Shown here: in pieces, positions 44,758 to 53,476 of the stretch
How the letters are laid out: each line of letters opens with the position of its first letter
Position numbering within the stretch: the first letter of the stretch is position 1
NCBI RefSeq assembly: GCF_003202235.1
Contig: NZ_MASU01000019.1
Span: 1 to 64,000, forward strand
DNA length: 64,000 nucleotides
Source of the DNA: Prauserella flavalba
GTDB taxonomy: Bacteria; Actinomycetota; Actinomycetes; Mycobacteriales; Pseudonocardiaceae
Direction: 5' to 3'
Notes under the pieces: model-generated
The model's database searches: none
What the model saw: the letters and a program-made list of their open reading frames with translations, nothing else
What the model was told of the DNA's origin: nothing
Position numbers and translations under genes: made by a program

Positions 44758-45935
44758 CTCGACACCTCGCGGCCCAGCAGCGCCCGGCCGATGACCACCT
44801 TCTGGATCTGCGGCGTGCCCTCGCCGATCTCCAGGCCGGACACGTCGCGCAGCATCGCCTGCAGAGGAAGCTCCTCGGAGTAGCCGAGGTGGCCGTGCAG
44901 CACGATGCAGTCGCGGATGGTCTGCAGCGACACGTCGGTGGCCATGAGCTTGGTCATGGCCGCCTCCTTGGTGAACGGCCTGCCCGCGTCGGCCAGTGAC
45001 AGTGCCCGGTAGGTGAGCCAGCGCGCGGCCTCCAGCTGGGTCGCGTGCTCGGCGATCGGGAACGACACGCCCTGGTTCGCGGCGACCGGGCGGCCGAACG
45101 CGTGCCGGCTCGTGACGTGCTCGATGGTGAGATCGAGTGCCTTGCGGGCGACCCCGGTGGACATCAGGCCGATCACCGAACGCGTGTAGTCGAACTCCGC
45201 CATCACGAGGCGGAAACCGTTGCCCACCCCGCCGAGTACGTACTCGTCGGGCACGAAAACGTCGTCCAGGAACACACCGGCCCGGCCAAGCGGCTTCCAC
45301 CCTGGGTCGTGGAACTTCTGCATGCTCACGCCCGGCCCGTCCAGCGGCACCAGGAAGGCCGTGACGCCGCTGGTCTCCTTGGCCTCCCCGCGGACCTTGG
45401 CGAAGGTGATCATCGCCTTGGCGTGCGGGGCGAACGTGATGGAGGTCTTCTCGCCGGAGAGCGTCCAGCCGCCGTCGGCGCGCTCGGCCCGCATCCGCAT
45501 CGCCATCGCGTCCGAGCCGCTGCCCGGCTCGGTCAGGCCGAGCGCCACGACGTGCTTGCCCTCCACGATGCCCGGCACCCACTGCTCGGCCACCTCCGGT
45601 GCGAGGAAGCGCTCCAGCAGCGGGCCCGTGAGGTTGTCGGTGTAGGCGAGCTGCGACAGGTAGAAGTCCGCGTACGCGAGCTCCTCGTGCGCGATGCCGA
45701 GGTGGACCTTGGTCAGCTCGTCGCCGATGCGGCCCTGCCCTCCGAGCTTCTCCGAGACACCGAGCCCGAGGAGGCCCTGTGCCGCCATCTTCCCGGCGAG
45801 GTCCCATGGGAACTCCTCACCGTGGGCGCGGGCGAGGTACCCGTCGGCGAACGGTGCGGCGAAGTCGCGCACCCAGCGGGCGAACTCGTCGTAGTCGGGT
45901 GCGAAGAAGACGGGCGGCGGCAACGACGCGGGCAT
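44754..45935 (-). CDS. acyl-CoA dehydrogenase
   Basis: 393 residues, full length: ALGLTEPGSGSDAMAMRMRAE (FAD/substrate loop), SRHAFGRPVAANQGVSFPIAEHA, and the catalytic C-terminus LEIGEGTPQIQKVVIGRALLG in which the Glu base is present. It introduces a 2,3-double bond into an acyl-CoA. First gene of the minus-strand operon that runs to 36386. The 99 bases before it contain the TCTGTG/CACAGA half-sites of an inverted repeat and separate it from the LysR gene. Confidence 0.92.
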   Translation of the reverse strand: MPASLPPPVFFAPDYDEFARWVRDFAAPFADGYLARAHGEEFPWDLAGKMAAQGLLGLGVSEKLGGQGRIGDELTKVHLGIAHEELAYADFYLSQLAYTDNLTGPLLERFLAPEVAEQWVPGIVEGKHVVALGLTEPGSGSDAMAMRMRAERADGGWTLSGEKTSITFAPHAKAMITFAKVRGEAKETSGVTAFLVPLDGPGVSMQKFHDPGWKPLGRAGVFLDDVFVPDEYVLGGVGNGFRLVMAEFDYTRSVIGLMSTGVARKALDLTIEHVTSRHAFGRPVAANQGVSFPIAEHATQLEAARWLTYRALSLADAGRPFTKEAAMTKLMATDVSLQTIRDCIVLHGHLGYSEELPLQAMLRDVSGLEIGEGTPQIQKVVIGRALLGREVSR

Positions 45936-46034
45936 CGGTGGAGTCCTTCGGTCTCTGTGGTGACTGCCGACTCAGCATCGCCGCTGGAGAACCTCTGAAA
46001 AAGCACAGAAACCGAGGGAACTATATGAGCAGAA

Positions 46035-46967
46035 CTACGGAATGGGCTCCTCGGTCGCGTGCACGACGAACCGGATGAACTCCCGGGTGACCCGGCTGAG
46101 CATCACGTCCTGCTTCCAGGCGATCAGCAGCCGCACCGGTTCGAGCACCGGATCGTCGATCGGCCGGGACACGACCTCGAGCCCGCCGTAGGTGGTGTTC
46201 ACCTGCGGCTGCTGCAGCATGATCGTCCAGCCGAGCCCCCAGCCGACGAACGCGCGGACCGTCTCGAAGTTCGCGGAGCGGTAGCCGATCCTCGGCGTGA
46301 ACCCGGCCGCCGCGCACACCTGCATCGCGTGGTTGGCGCTCGGGTTGGTGTCGAACAGCACCATCGGCTCGCTCGCGAGGTCCTTGAGCGTGACCGGCCC
46401 GGGACTGTCGGCCAGCGGGTGGTCGCGGGCGACGACCAGCGCGGGGTGACGGGTCAGCAGCGTCGTGCTCTGCCATGACGACGGGAGCTCGAGGTCGTAC
46501 ACGATCGCGGCGTCGAGCTCGCCGCTGTCGAGCTTGTGCGCGAGCTCGTCGGCCATCGCCTCCCGGAAGCGGATCGTGACGCCGGGATGCCGCTCGGTGA
46601 ACCTGGCGAGCAGGGGCGGCAGGATCGTCGGCCCGACGGTCGGGTAGCAGCCGAGCGACAGCGGCCCGGTCAGCTCTCCGGAGCTGTTGGCAGACTCGGC
46701 CTGCATCTCCGCGGCCTGCTGCAGCAGCAGGCGCGCACGCACCAGCATGGCTTCGCCGGTGGGGGTCAGCTGTACCCCGTGCGCCCGCCTCCGTACGCAC
46801 AGCTGGGCACCCAGTGCCTTCTCGAGGTCGTTGATCGCGAGCGACACCGCGGACTGCGAGACGAGCATGCGCTCGGCGGCGGCGCTGATCGTGCCGGTCT
46901 CGGCGACCGCCACGAACGCCGTGAGCTGCCGCAACGTGAAGGATGGCGACCGGTCGAGCGAGGACAC
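46035..46967 (-). CDS. LysR-family transcriptional regulator
   Basis: 310 residues from GTG 46967: winged HTH (LRQLTAFVAVAETGTISAAAERMLVSQSAVSLAINDLEKALG), then a periplasmic-binding-like effector domain (LGCYPTVGPTILPPLLARF...). In-frame sequence reaches 47078, but a 37-residue Arg-rich extension before the HTH is unlike the family. It is encoded just upstream of the acyl-CoA dehydrogenase-to-hydroxylase operon on the same strand, and is its likely activator. Divergent from the GntR gene. Confidence 0.88.
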   Translation of the reverse strand: MSSLDRSPSFTLRQLTAFVAVAETGTISAAAERMLVSQSAVSLAINDLEKALGAQLCVRRRAHGVQLTPTGEAMLVRARLLLQQAAEMQAESANSSGELTGPLSLGCYPTVGPTILPPLLARFTERHPGVTIRFREAMADELAHKLDSGELDAAIVYDLELPSSWQSTTLLTRHPALVVARDHPLADSPGPVTLKDLASEPMVLFDTNPSANHAMQVCAAAGFTPRIGYRSANFETVRAFVGWGLGWTIMLQQPQVNTTYGGLEVVSRPIDDPVLEPVRLLIAWKQDVMLSRVTREFIRFVVHATEEPIP

Positions 46968-47065
46968 GTCCCGAGCATAGGCCGCAAGCGGGTGAGTCGC
47001 CTCGACCCGACGTTCGGCGCGCCCGCGGCGCGCCGGCCTCCCGCCACGCCGGTGCGTAGCCGTGA

Positions 47066-47092
47066 CATTGTCCAACAATGAACCGCTATACT
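47066..47092. promoter_or_regulatory. GntR operator and promoter (autoregulation)
   Basis: CATTGT-CCA-ACAATG is a perfect palindrome (47066-47080), directly before a consensus-like -10 TATACT (47087-47092). It overlaps the expected -35/spacer of the GntR promoter. The core TGTCCAAC recurs at 49421 and, inverted with one change, at 47961. Confidence 0.7.
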
Positions 47093-47130
47093 CGGCTCGA
47101 TCAAGAACCTACTCCACAGGCAGGTGCGTA

Positions 47131-47871
47131 GTGGTAGAGCTTCGGGACACCCAGCAGAGCCGGGTGATCGGCCAGAAGGTGCTGCGCCCGCGTGAGCAGG
47201 TGGAGGAGCGCATCCGCGTCGCGATCCTGTCCGGTGAGCTCAAGACCGGCGACCTGCTGCCGCCCGAGGTGGAGCTCGCGCGGCAGTTCAACGTCAGCAG
47301 GACCACCGTGCGCGAGGCGCTGCGGTCGCTGACCACGCAGGGCCTGATCTACAAGGTGCCGGGCTCGCGCGGGGGCAACTTCGTGCAGTTGATCGACCAT
47401 CACTCGCTCGGTACCGCGGTGATCGACAGCGTGCACAACCTGCTGACGCTGGGCAGTATCGAGTTCACGGAGGTCGCCGAGGTCAGGCAGCATCTGGAGG
47501 TGCCGGCCGTCCGGCTCGCCGCGGCCAACCGCAGCGCCGAGGATCTCGAGCGACTCCGCGACATCGTGCGGAGGCAGAAGTCGGCGTCGGTCGACGATCC
47601 CGAGGTGCCCAAGCTCGACGAGCAGTTCCACTCGCTGATCGCGCAGGCGTCCGGCAACCGCGTACTGGCCTCGTTCGTCTCCGCGCTGCACCACGAGACG
47701 GAGCCGGTGCACTACCTCGATCTCTCGCCGGATGTCGGCCGGGCCACCGTGCGGCAGCACAAGGCCATTGTGGACGCCATCGCCGCACAGGATCCCGACG
47801 CCGCCGAGGACGCGATCGTCAAGCACCTGACGTACCTGCGCAAACACCTCGCCGCCCACGTGAAGCGCTGA
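47131..47871 (+). CDS. GntR/FadR-family transcriptional regulator
   Basis: 246 residues: N-terminal winged HTH (LKTGDLLPPEVELARQFNVSRTTVREALRSLTTQGLI) and an FCD-type helical effector domain (VAEVRQHLEVPAVRLAAANRS, DEQFHSLIAQASGN, QHKAIVDAIAAQDPDAAE) with the metal-binding Asp/His pattern. Such regulators commonly respond to acids or CoA esters. I start at GTG 47131, as the upstream in-frame codons run through the operator. It precedes and probably represses the transporter and ring-opening operon. Confidence 0.9.
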   Translation: MVELRDTQQSRVIGQKVLRPREQVEERIRVAILSGELKTGDLLPPEVELARQFNVSRTTVREALRSLTTQGLIYKVPGSRGGNFVQLIDHHSLGTAVIDSVHNLLTLGSIEFTEVAEVRQHLEVPAVRLAAANRSAEDLERLRDIVRRQKSASVDDPEVPKLDEQFHSLIAQASGNRVLASFVSALHHETEPVHYLDLSPDVGRATVRQHKAIVDAIAAQDPDAAEDAIVKHLTYLRKHLAAHVKR

Positions 47872-47958
47872 ATCCGGCAGTTCGCGCCCGTCGTGCCTCG
47901 CGCGACGGGCGCTTTGACGTGCGCAAACGCGATCACAAGGGGGCCAGCCGACTTTCAA

Positions 47959-47973
47959 AAGTTGGACCTTGAA
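47959..47973. promoter_or_regulatory. candidate GntR site before the MFS gene
   Basis: AAGTTGGACCTTGAAC contains GTTGGACC, which is the complement of GGTCCAAC and differs by one base from the core of the 47066 palindrome. It lies about 90 bases before the transporter start. Confidence 0.4.
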
Positions 47974-48059
47974 CAAGCGGACTTTCTGGCTTACGGTTGC
48001 TCCCATCGCAAAGACGCGTCGTTCCGGGCGCATGGGCGACCTACTCAGGAGACAGCAGC

Positions 48060-49397
48060 ATGGCTAACCGGGCCTCGGCTCCTCCGGTGTCCATCGGCAA
48101 GATCGCATTCGCGAGCTTCATCGGCACCGTGATCGAGTTCTTCGACTTCTTCATCTTCGGCACCGCCTCGGCCCTGATCTTCAACAAGATCTTCTTCCCG
48201 GCACTCGACCCGCTCGCCGGCACGCTCGCCTCGTTCGCGACGTTCGGTGTCGCGTTCGCGGCGCGTCCGCTCGGCGGCGTGCTGTTCGGGCACTTCGGCG
48301 ACCGGCTCGGCCGCAAGACGATGCTCGTGCTGAGCCTCGTGCTGATGGGCGTGGGCACCGCGATGGTCGGCGTGCTGCCCACCTACGCGCAGATCGGAAT
48401 CTGGGCGCCACTGCTGCTGGTGCTCTCGCGGCTGCTGCAGGGTGTCGCGATCGGTGGCGAGTGGAGCGGCGCGGTGCTCATGGCCGTCGAGCACGCCCCG
48501 CCGGGCAAGCGCGCCTTCTACGGGAGCTGGCCGCAGTGCGGTGTGCCCGCGGGTCTCGTGCTCGCCACGGCGTCGTTCTACCTGGTGGAGCAGCTGCCGG
48601 AGGACGCCATGATGACGTGGGGCTGGCGCATTCCGTTCCTCGCCAGCGTGGTGCTCGTGCTGCTCGGTCTCTACATCCGGATGAAGATCTCCGAGTCGCC
48701 GGCGTTCCAGTCCGTTCAGGACAAGGGGGAGCAGTCGCGGTTCCCCGCGGGCGAGGTCATCCGCAAGTCGTGGAAGGGAATTCTCATCGCCATCTTCTCG
48801 ATGGCCGCGGCGAACATTCCCTTCTACATGGCCACGGTGTTCGCCCTGAGCTACGGCTCCCAGCAGGAGGGCATCACGAGGGGCACGGTGCTGCTGGCCG
48901 TCTGCATCGCCTCGTTCGTGCAGATCTTCACCATTCCCGTCGCGGCGATCCTCGCCGACCGGTACGGCCGCAGGCCGGTGCTGCTGGTGGGCTGTGTGAT
49001 CACGGCTCTGGCCGGGTTCCCGTTCTTCTGGCTCATCGACACCGGTAGCACCATCGCGATCATCGCCGCGATGATGATCGCGTTGCCTATCGCCCACTCG
49101 CTGACGTACTCGACGCTGGCGAGCTTCGTGCCGGAGCTGTTCGAGACCCGCCTTCGCTACAGCGGTTCCGCGATCGGCTACCAGGTCGGCGGCATGATCA
49201 TGAGTGGGCCGGTGCCGTTCGTCTCGGCCGCCCTCTTCTCGGCCGCGGGCAGCGCGTGGCCGCTGTCGCTCTACATCGTCGTCGGCGGGGTGCTGACGTT
49301 CGGCGCCGTGTACGTCGCCCGCGAGTCCTATCGCGACGACATCGCGGAGAGCGGCAAGGAGGACGACGCCCGGCGTGAACCGAGTCCCGCGTCGTGA
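48060..49397 (+). CDS. MFS transporter, metabolite:H+ symporter type
   Basis: 445 residues with 12 helices. FIGTVIEFFDFFIFGTASALIF and ARPLGGVLFGHFGDRLGRKTM place it in the same MHS subgroup as the transporter at 38278. It probably imports the carboxylic acid that the downstream operon degrades. The start at ATG 48060 follows CAGGAGA. It is separated from the operon by 48 bases that contain a second GntR-type site. Confidence 0.9.
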   Translation: MANRASAPPVSIGKIAFASFIGTVIEFFDFFIFGTASALIFNKIFFPALDPLAGTLASFATFGVAFAARPLGGVLFGHFGDRLGRKTMLVLSLVLMGVGTAMVGVLPTYAQIGIWAPLLLVLSRLLQGVAIGGEWSGAVLMAVEHAPPGKRAFYGSWPQCGVPAGLVLATASFYLVEQLPEDAMMTWGWRIPFLASVVLVLLGLYIRMKISESPAFQSVQDKGEQSRFPAGEVIRKSWKGILIAIFSMAAANIPFYMATVFALSYGSQQEGITRGTVLLAVCIASFVQIFTIPVAAILADRYGRRPVLLVGCVITALAGFPFFWLIDTGSTIAIIAAMMIALPIAHSLTYSTLASFVPELFETRLRYSGSAIGYQVGGMIMSGPVPFVSAALFSAAGSAWPLSLYIVVGGVLTFGAVYVARESYRDDIAESGKEDDARREPSPAS

Positions 49398-49418
49398 ACA
49401 CGGCTTGACGAACAGGCT

Positions 49419-49431
49419 AATGTCCAACAAT
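49419..49431. promoter_or_regulatory. GntR operator before the ring-opening operon
   Basis: AATGTCCAACAAT matches 11 of 13 bases of the palindrome at 47066-47080. It lies 15 bases upstream of the CoA-transferase start, overlapping where the promoter should be. Confidence 0.6.
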
Positions 49432-49445
49432 ATGAGGACGTGGTA

Positions 49446-50687
49446 ATGAACGACCAGGATCAGCGGGGGCCCGTCGCAGGGCCGCTCGCGGGGCTGAAGG
49501 TCATCGACATGACGACCTCCTACGCAGGTCCCACGGCATCGATGTACCTGGCCGACCTGGGTGCGGACGTGATCAAGGTCGAGCGGCCGGGTGTCGGTGA
49601 CGACACCCGGTCGTGGGGCCCTCCGTTCGTGCAGGACACCTCCGCGTGGTTCGCCTCGGCGAACCGCAACAAGCGCTCGGTCGTGATCAACCTGCGGGAG
49701 CCCGAGGGGCTCGCCACGTTGCGCAGGCTGATCGGGTCGGCGGACGTGTTCATGGAGAACCTCAACCCCGGCAAGCTGAAGTCGCTCGGCATCGACCACG
49801 ACACGCTCCGTGCCGAGTTCCCGCGACTCATCTACTGCGCGATGTCGGGCTTCGGCCTCGACGGGCCCGACCACGCGCTGCCGGGCTACGACCTCGCCGC
49901 GCAGGCCCGCTCGGGGATCATGTCGGTCACCGGCGCGAAGGGCGGCTCCCCGCAGCGGGTGTCGTCGGCGCTCTCCGACGTGATCACCGGGATGTGCGCC
50001 GCGCTCGCGGTGAGCGCCGCGGTGGTACGGCAGCGGGAGCACGGCGCCGGCGAGCTCATCGACGTGTCCCTGCTCGACTCGGACCTCGCCGTGATGGCAC
50101 CGCGCATCGCGGCCTACCTCGCCGGCGAGCCCGAGCCCGCCCCGAGCGGCGGCACCGACTCCGTGCTGGCCGTGTACCAGTCGTTCCCCACCGCGGATCG
50201 TGATCTCGCGATCGCGATCGGCAACGACCCGATGTGGCGGCGCTTCTGCGACATCATCGGGCTTGCCGAGCTGGGAGCCGATCCCGCACTCGCGGACAAC
50301 GCGGGGCGGAGGGCCCACCGCGAGCGGCTGGTCGCGGCGGTGACCGAGAAGCTCGCCGACCGGACGGCCGCCGAGTGGCTGAAGATCTTCGGTGAGGCCG
50401 GGATCCCGTGCTCGCTGGTGCAGCGACTGTCCGAAGTGGTCGAAGATCCCCAGGTGGTGGCCCGTGGCTGCCTGCTTCCCGTGCCGGGAACGGAAGGAGC
50501 GATGCACAGCGTGCACAGTCCGTTCCGCTTCGCGTCCATCCCGGAACCACGCAACGTGCGTTTTCCGGCACTGGGCGCGCACACCCGGGAGGTGCTGGGG
50601 GAGTTCGGGTTCACGGGCGAGGACATCGACGCGCTCGTCGCCGGCGGCGCCGTGCAAGATGGGACCGAGGTGAGGGTCGGTGAGTGA
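49446..50687 (+). CDS. CaiB/BaiF-family CoA transferase (family III)
   Basis: 413 residues: LAGLKVIDMTTSYAGPTASMYLADLGADVIKVE, ASANRNKRSVVINL and GELIDVSLLDSDLAVMAPR. It has GYDLAAQARSGIMSVTGAKG in place of the racemase GHD motif, so it is transferase-like. It could move CoA from a pathway product to the incoming acid. The start at ATG 49446 has GAGG eight bases upstream. First gene of an operon that runs to 60773; it overlaps the next gene by eight bases. Confidence 0.9.
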   Translation: MNDQDQRGPVAGPLAGLKVIDMTTSYAGPTASMYLADLGADVIKVERPGVGDDTRSWGPPFVQDTSAWFASANRNKRSVVINLREPEGLATLRRLIGSADVFMENLNPGKLKSLGIDHDTLRAEFPRLIYCAMSGFGLDGPDHALPGYDLAAQARSGIMSVTGAKGGSPQRVSSALSDVITGMCAALAVSAAVVRQREHGAGELIDVSLLDSDLAVMAPRIAAYLAGEPEPAPSGGTDSVLAVYQSFPTADRDLAIAIGNDPMWRRFCDIIGLAELGADPALADNAGRRAHRERLVAAVTEKLADRTAAEWLKIFGEAGIPCSLVQRLSEVVEDPQVVARGCLLPVPGTEGAMHSVHSPFRFASIPEPRNVRFPALGAHTREVLGEFGFTGEDIDALVAGGAVQDGTEVRVGE

Positions 50688-51474
50688 AGAGTTCGTGACC
50701 GTCGGCAGGCCCGGCGACGCAGCCGTGGCCGTCGTCCGGATCGAGCGGCCGCAGGTACACAACGCGCTGAACGCCGCACTGCTGCGCGCGCTCGGTGACG
50801 AGATCGCCGCGCTCGGTGCGGACGGCCGCACGCGGGCCATCGTGCTGACCGGCTCGGGACAGAAGGCCTTCAGCGCCGGGGCCGACCTCGACGAGCTGGC
50901 GACGCTCGACGCCGAGGCGGCCCACGTGGTCATGCGCGCGGGGCAGGAGGTGATCCGCCGCATCGAGCGCAGCCCGGTGCCCGTCATCGCGGCCGTGAAC
51001 GGGCTCGCGCTGGGCGGCGGGTTCGAGCTGGTGCTCGCGTGCTCGTTCGCCGTGGTGTCGCGCAGGGCGGCGTTCGGCCTGCCCGAGTCCGGCCTCGGGC
51101 TCATTCCCGGCTACGGCGGGACGCAGCGGCTCGCGAAGGTCGTCGGGCCGTACGTCGCCAGGCACGTGATGCTGACCGGCGAGCGCATCGACGCCGAGCG
51201 CGCCTACCAGCTCGGCCTCGCCGTGACACCGCCGACCGAGCCGGACGAGCTGCTGGCGGCGGCGCTGGGCATCGCGGAGACGATCACCGCCCGCGGCCCG
51301 GAGGCGTGCCGCGCGATCCTCGACGCCGTCGACCGCGGCCGGGACATGCCGCTCGACGCCGGGCTGGCGCTGGAGACCGGGCTCGCCGCGCTCGCCATCG
51401 GCGGCAGCGAGTCCACCGAGGGTGTGGCCGCCTTCAAGGAGAAGCGCGCACCGAAGTTCGAGGGGCTCGCATGA
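50680..51474 (+). CDS. enoyl-CoA hydratase
   Basis: 264 residues with both catalytic glutamates in place: GLALGGGFELVLACS and FGLPESGLGLIPGYGGTQRL, 20 residues apart as in mitochondrial ECH. Oxyanion segment AFSAGADLDEL. This is the only fully canonical hydratase in the window and would hydrate the enoyl-CoA made by the dehydrogenase encoded next. In an alicyclic pathway it would take the place of BadK (cyclohex-1-enecarboxyl-CoA hydratase). GTG 50680. Confidence 0.92.
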   Translation: MSEEFVTVGRPGDAAVAVVRIERPQVHNALNAALLRALGDEIAALGADGRTRAIVLTGSGQKAFSAGADLDELATLDAEAAHVVMRAGQEVIRRIERSPVPVIAAVNGLALGGGFELVLACSFAVVSRRAAFGLPESGLGLIPGYGGTQRLAKVVGPYVARHVMLTGERIDAERAYQLGLAVTPPTEPDELLAAALGIAETITARGPEACRAILDAVDRGRDMPLDAGLALETGLAALAIGGSESTEGVAAFKEKRAPKFEGLA

Positions 51475-52694
51475 ACACGGCACCGCTGGACATCGACCTC
51501 GACCCCAAGGCCTACCTCGCGCACCACGAGAGCCTCGACGAGTCGGCGGCCGACGCGCTACTCGACGAGCGGGAGCTGCGGGTGCGCGCCGAGGTCCGCG
51601 ACGTCGTGGCCCACGAGGTCGCGCCACGGGCGGCCGGGGCCGACCGCACCCACGAGTTCGTGCACGAGAGCTACCAGGCGCTCGCGCGGGCCGGGCTCGC
51701 CGGGCTGATCTTCCCCAGGCGGTTCGGCGGCACGGAGGACACCAACGTCGCCTACGCCGCGGCGATGGAGGAGATCACGGCGGGCTGCGCGGCCACGAGC
51801 CTCGTCTACATGACGCAGATGCACGGCGCGTACCCGATCATGATGGCCGGGTCCGAGGAGCTCGCGCAGCGCTACCTCCCCGGCCTGCTCGCCGGCACCG
51901 CCTACGGCGCACTGGGCATCACCGAACCGGGAGCGGGCAGCGACGTCGCGAGCCTGCGCTCCGTCGCCGAGCCCGCCGACGGCGGCTACACGCTGCGCGG
52001 GTCGAAGACGTTCATCACCACCGGCGACCGCGCCGACGTGATCATCTGCTTCGCCACCGTCGACCGCTCGCTCGGCCGCAAGGGCATCACCGCGTTCGTG
52101 CTCGACGGCGGGTGGGCCGGGCTCGGCCGCGGCACGCCACTGTCCAAAATGGGCATGCACGGGTCGAGCACCGCGGAGCTGTTCTTCGACGGGGTTCACA
52201 TCCCCGCCGACCACCGCCTCGGCGAGGAGGGTGGCGGCTGGCGCATCGTGATGAACTCCGTGATCAAATCGCGGATCAGCGCGGCGGCGCAGGGCGTCGG
52301 TCTCGCGCGTGCCGCCTATGGGCGCACACTGCGGGCGCTGACGCGGATCCACGGCGCCAAGCTGCCCGACGAGGCCGCGTTCGCGCTGGCGACCCTGCGC
52401 GGGAAGATCCTGCAGGGCCGGCTGTTGCTGTTCACCGTGGCCCGCGAGGTCGACCGCTCCAGTGCGCCGGATGCCGGGCAGATCGGCATCATGAAGCAGA
52501 GCTGCACCGATCTCGGCTTCGACACCGCCCGCGAGGCCATGCGCATCCTCGGCCCCTACGGCGACCTCGCCGATCTCGGCGTCGAGCGCTGCCTGCGCGA
52601 CGCGAAGGTCACCCAGATCTATGACGGCACCAACGAGGTGCAGCGGTTGCTGATCGCGCGCGACACCGCACGGAAGGTAGGAGAGCAGGCATGA
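51471..52694 (+). CDS. acyl-CoA dehydrogenase with Asp at the catalytic-base position
   Basis: 407 residues with a complete fold: GALGITEPGAGSDVASLRSVAE, TTGDRADVIICF and FDTAREAMRILGPYGDLADLGVERCLRD. The motif usually Y-E-G-T is YDGTNEVQ, so the base is Asp. Glu-to-Asp at this position alters but need not abolish activity. A second, half-length dehydrogenase protein at 56005 in the same operon could be its partner. ATG 51471 overlaps the previous stop (ATGA). Confidence 0.9.
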   Translation: MNTAPLDIDLDPKAYLAHHESLDESAADALLDERELRVRAEVRDVVAHEVAPRAAGADRTHEFVHESYQALARAGLAGLIFPRRFGGTEDTNVAYAAAMEEITAGCAATSLVYMTQMHGAYPIMMAGSEELAQRYLPGLLAGTAYGALGITEPGAGSDVASLRSVAEPADGGYTLRGSKTFITTGDRADVIICFATVDRSLGRKGITAFVLDGGWAGLGRGTPLSKMGMHGSSTAELFFDGVHIPADHRLGEEGGGWRIVMNSVIKSRISAAAQGVGLARAAYGRTLRALTRIHGAKLPDEAAFALATLRGKILQGRLLLFTVAREVDRSSAPDAGQIGIMKQSCTDLGFDTAREAMRILGPYGDLADLGVERCLRDAKVTQIYDGTNEVQRLLIARDTARKVGEQA

Positions 52695-53443
52695 CCTCGC
52701 TGACGGGCAAAGTCGCCATCGTCACCGGAGCCGGCCGCGGCCTGGGCCGGGCCATGGCCGAGGCGCTGGCCGAGGCGGGAGCCCGGGTCACCGTGGCCGC
52801 CCGTACGGCGACGGAATTGGACCGGTTCGTGGCCGAGCAGCGGGAGGCGGGCCGCGAGGCGCTCGCCTGCCCCACCGACATCACCGACGCGGCCGCCGTT
52901 GAGCGCATGGCCGAGGCGACGGTGGAGCGGTTCGGGCAGGTCGACATCCTGGTGAACAACTCGGGGATCGTGGCCACCACACCGCTGCTGGACCAGGAAC
53001 CCGGCGAGTGGGACCGCGTGATCGCCACCAACCTGCGCGGCGTCTACCTGGCGACCCGTGCGGTGGGCAGGCACTTCGTGGCGCAGAAGTCCGGCAAGGT
53101 CGTCAACATCGCGTCGAACTTCGCGTTGCAGGGCGTCGCCCACCACGCCGCCTACTCGGCGTCCAAGGCCGGGGTGCTCGCGTTCACCAGGTCGATGGCG
53201 ATCGAGTGGGCCCGCTACGGCATCCAGGTCAACGCCATCGCACCCGGCTACTTCGCCACCGACCTCAACGCCGACATGCGCGCCGACGCCGCGGCGACCG
53301 AGAAGGTGCTCAAGGCGATCCCGGCGAGACGGATGGGTGAGACCGGCGAGATCAAGCCGTGGCTGCTGCTGCTCGCCGGCCCGGAGTCGGACTTCATGAC
53401 CGGCGAGCACATCGTGCTCGACGGCGGCCAGACCGTCCGATAA
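52691..53443 (+). CDS. short-chain dehydrogenase (candidate hydroxyacyl-CoA dehydrogenase)
   Basis: A classical SDR of 250 residues: VAIVTGAGRGLGRAMAEAL, VNNSG, NIASNFALQG and the YSASKAG site. Overlaps the dehydrogenase gene by four bases. In cyclohexanecarboxylate degradation an SDR (BadH) oxidises 2-hydroxycyclohexanecarboxyl-CoA to the ketone; position after the hydratase and dehydrogenase fits that role, though the sequence alone does not prove it. Confidence 0.88.
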   Translation: MTSLTGKVAIVTGAGRGLGRAMAEALAEAGARVTVAARTATELDRFVAEQREAGREALACPTDITDAAAVERMAEATVERFGQVDILVNNSGIVATTPLLDQEPGEWDRVIATNLRGVYLATRAVGRHFVAQKSGKVVNIASNFALQGVAHHAAYSASKAGVLAFTRSMAIEWARYGIQVNAIAPGYFATDLNADMRADAAATEKVLKAIPARRMGETGEIKPWLLLLAGPESDFMTGEHIVLDGGQTVR

Positions 53444-53476
53444 GGACGCCCAAGCACAGAGAACGGAGACAACGAC

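Noticed and set aside
46968-47078. N-terminal extension of the LysR protein to 47078
   Set aside because: It would add an Arg-rich segment before the HTH and overlap the GntR operator; a normal LysR length results from GTG 46967.
48045-51104. An open frame of about 1000 codons antisense to the MFS transporter, CoA transferase and hydratase genes
   Set aside because: It is rich in Arg, His and Asp with no domain, and the plus-strand genes have clear motifs and ribosome sites.
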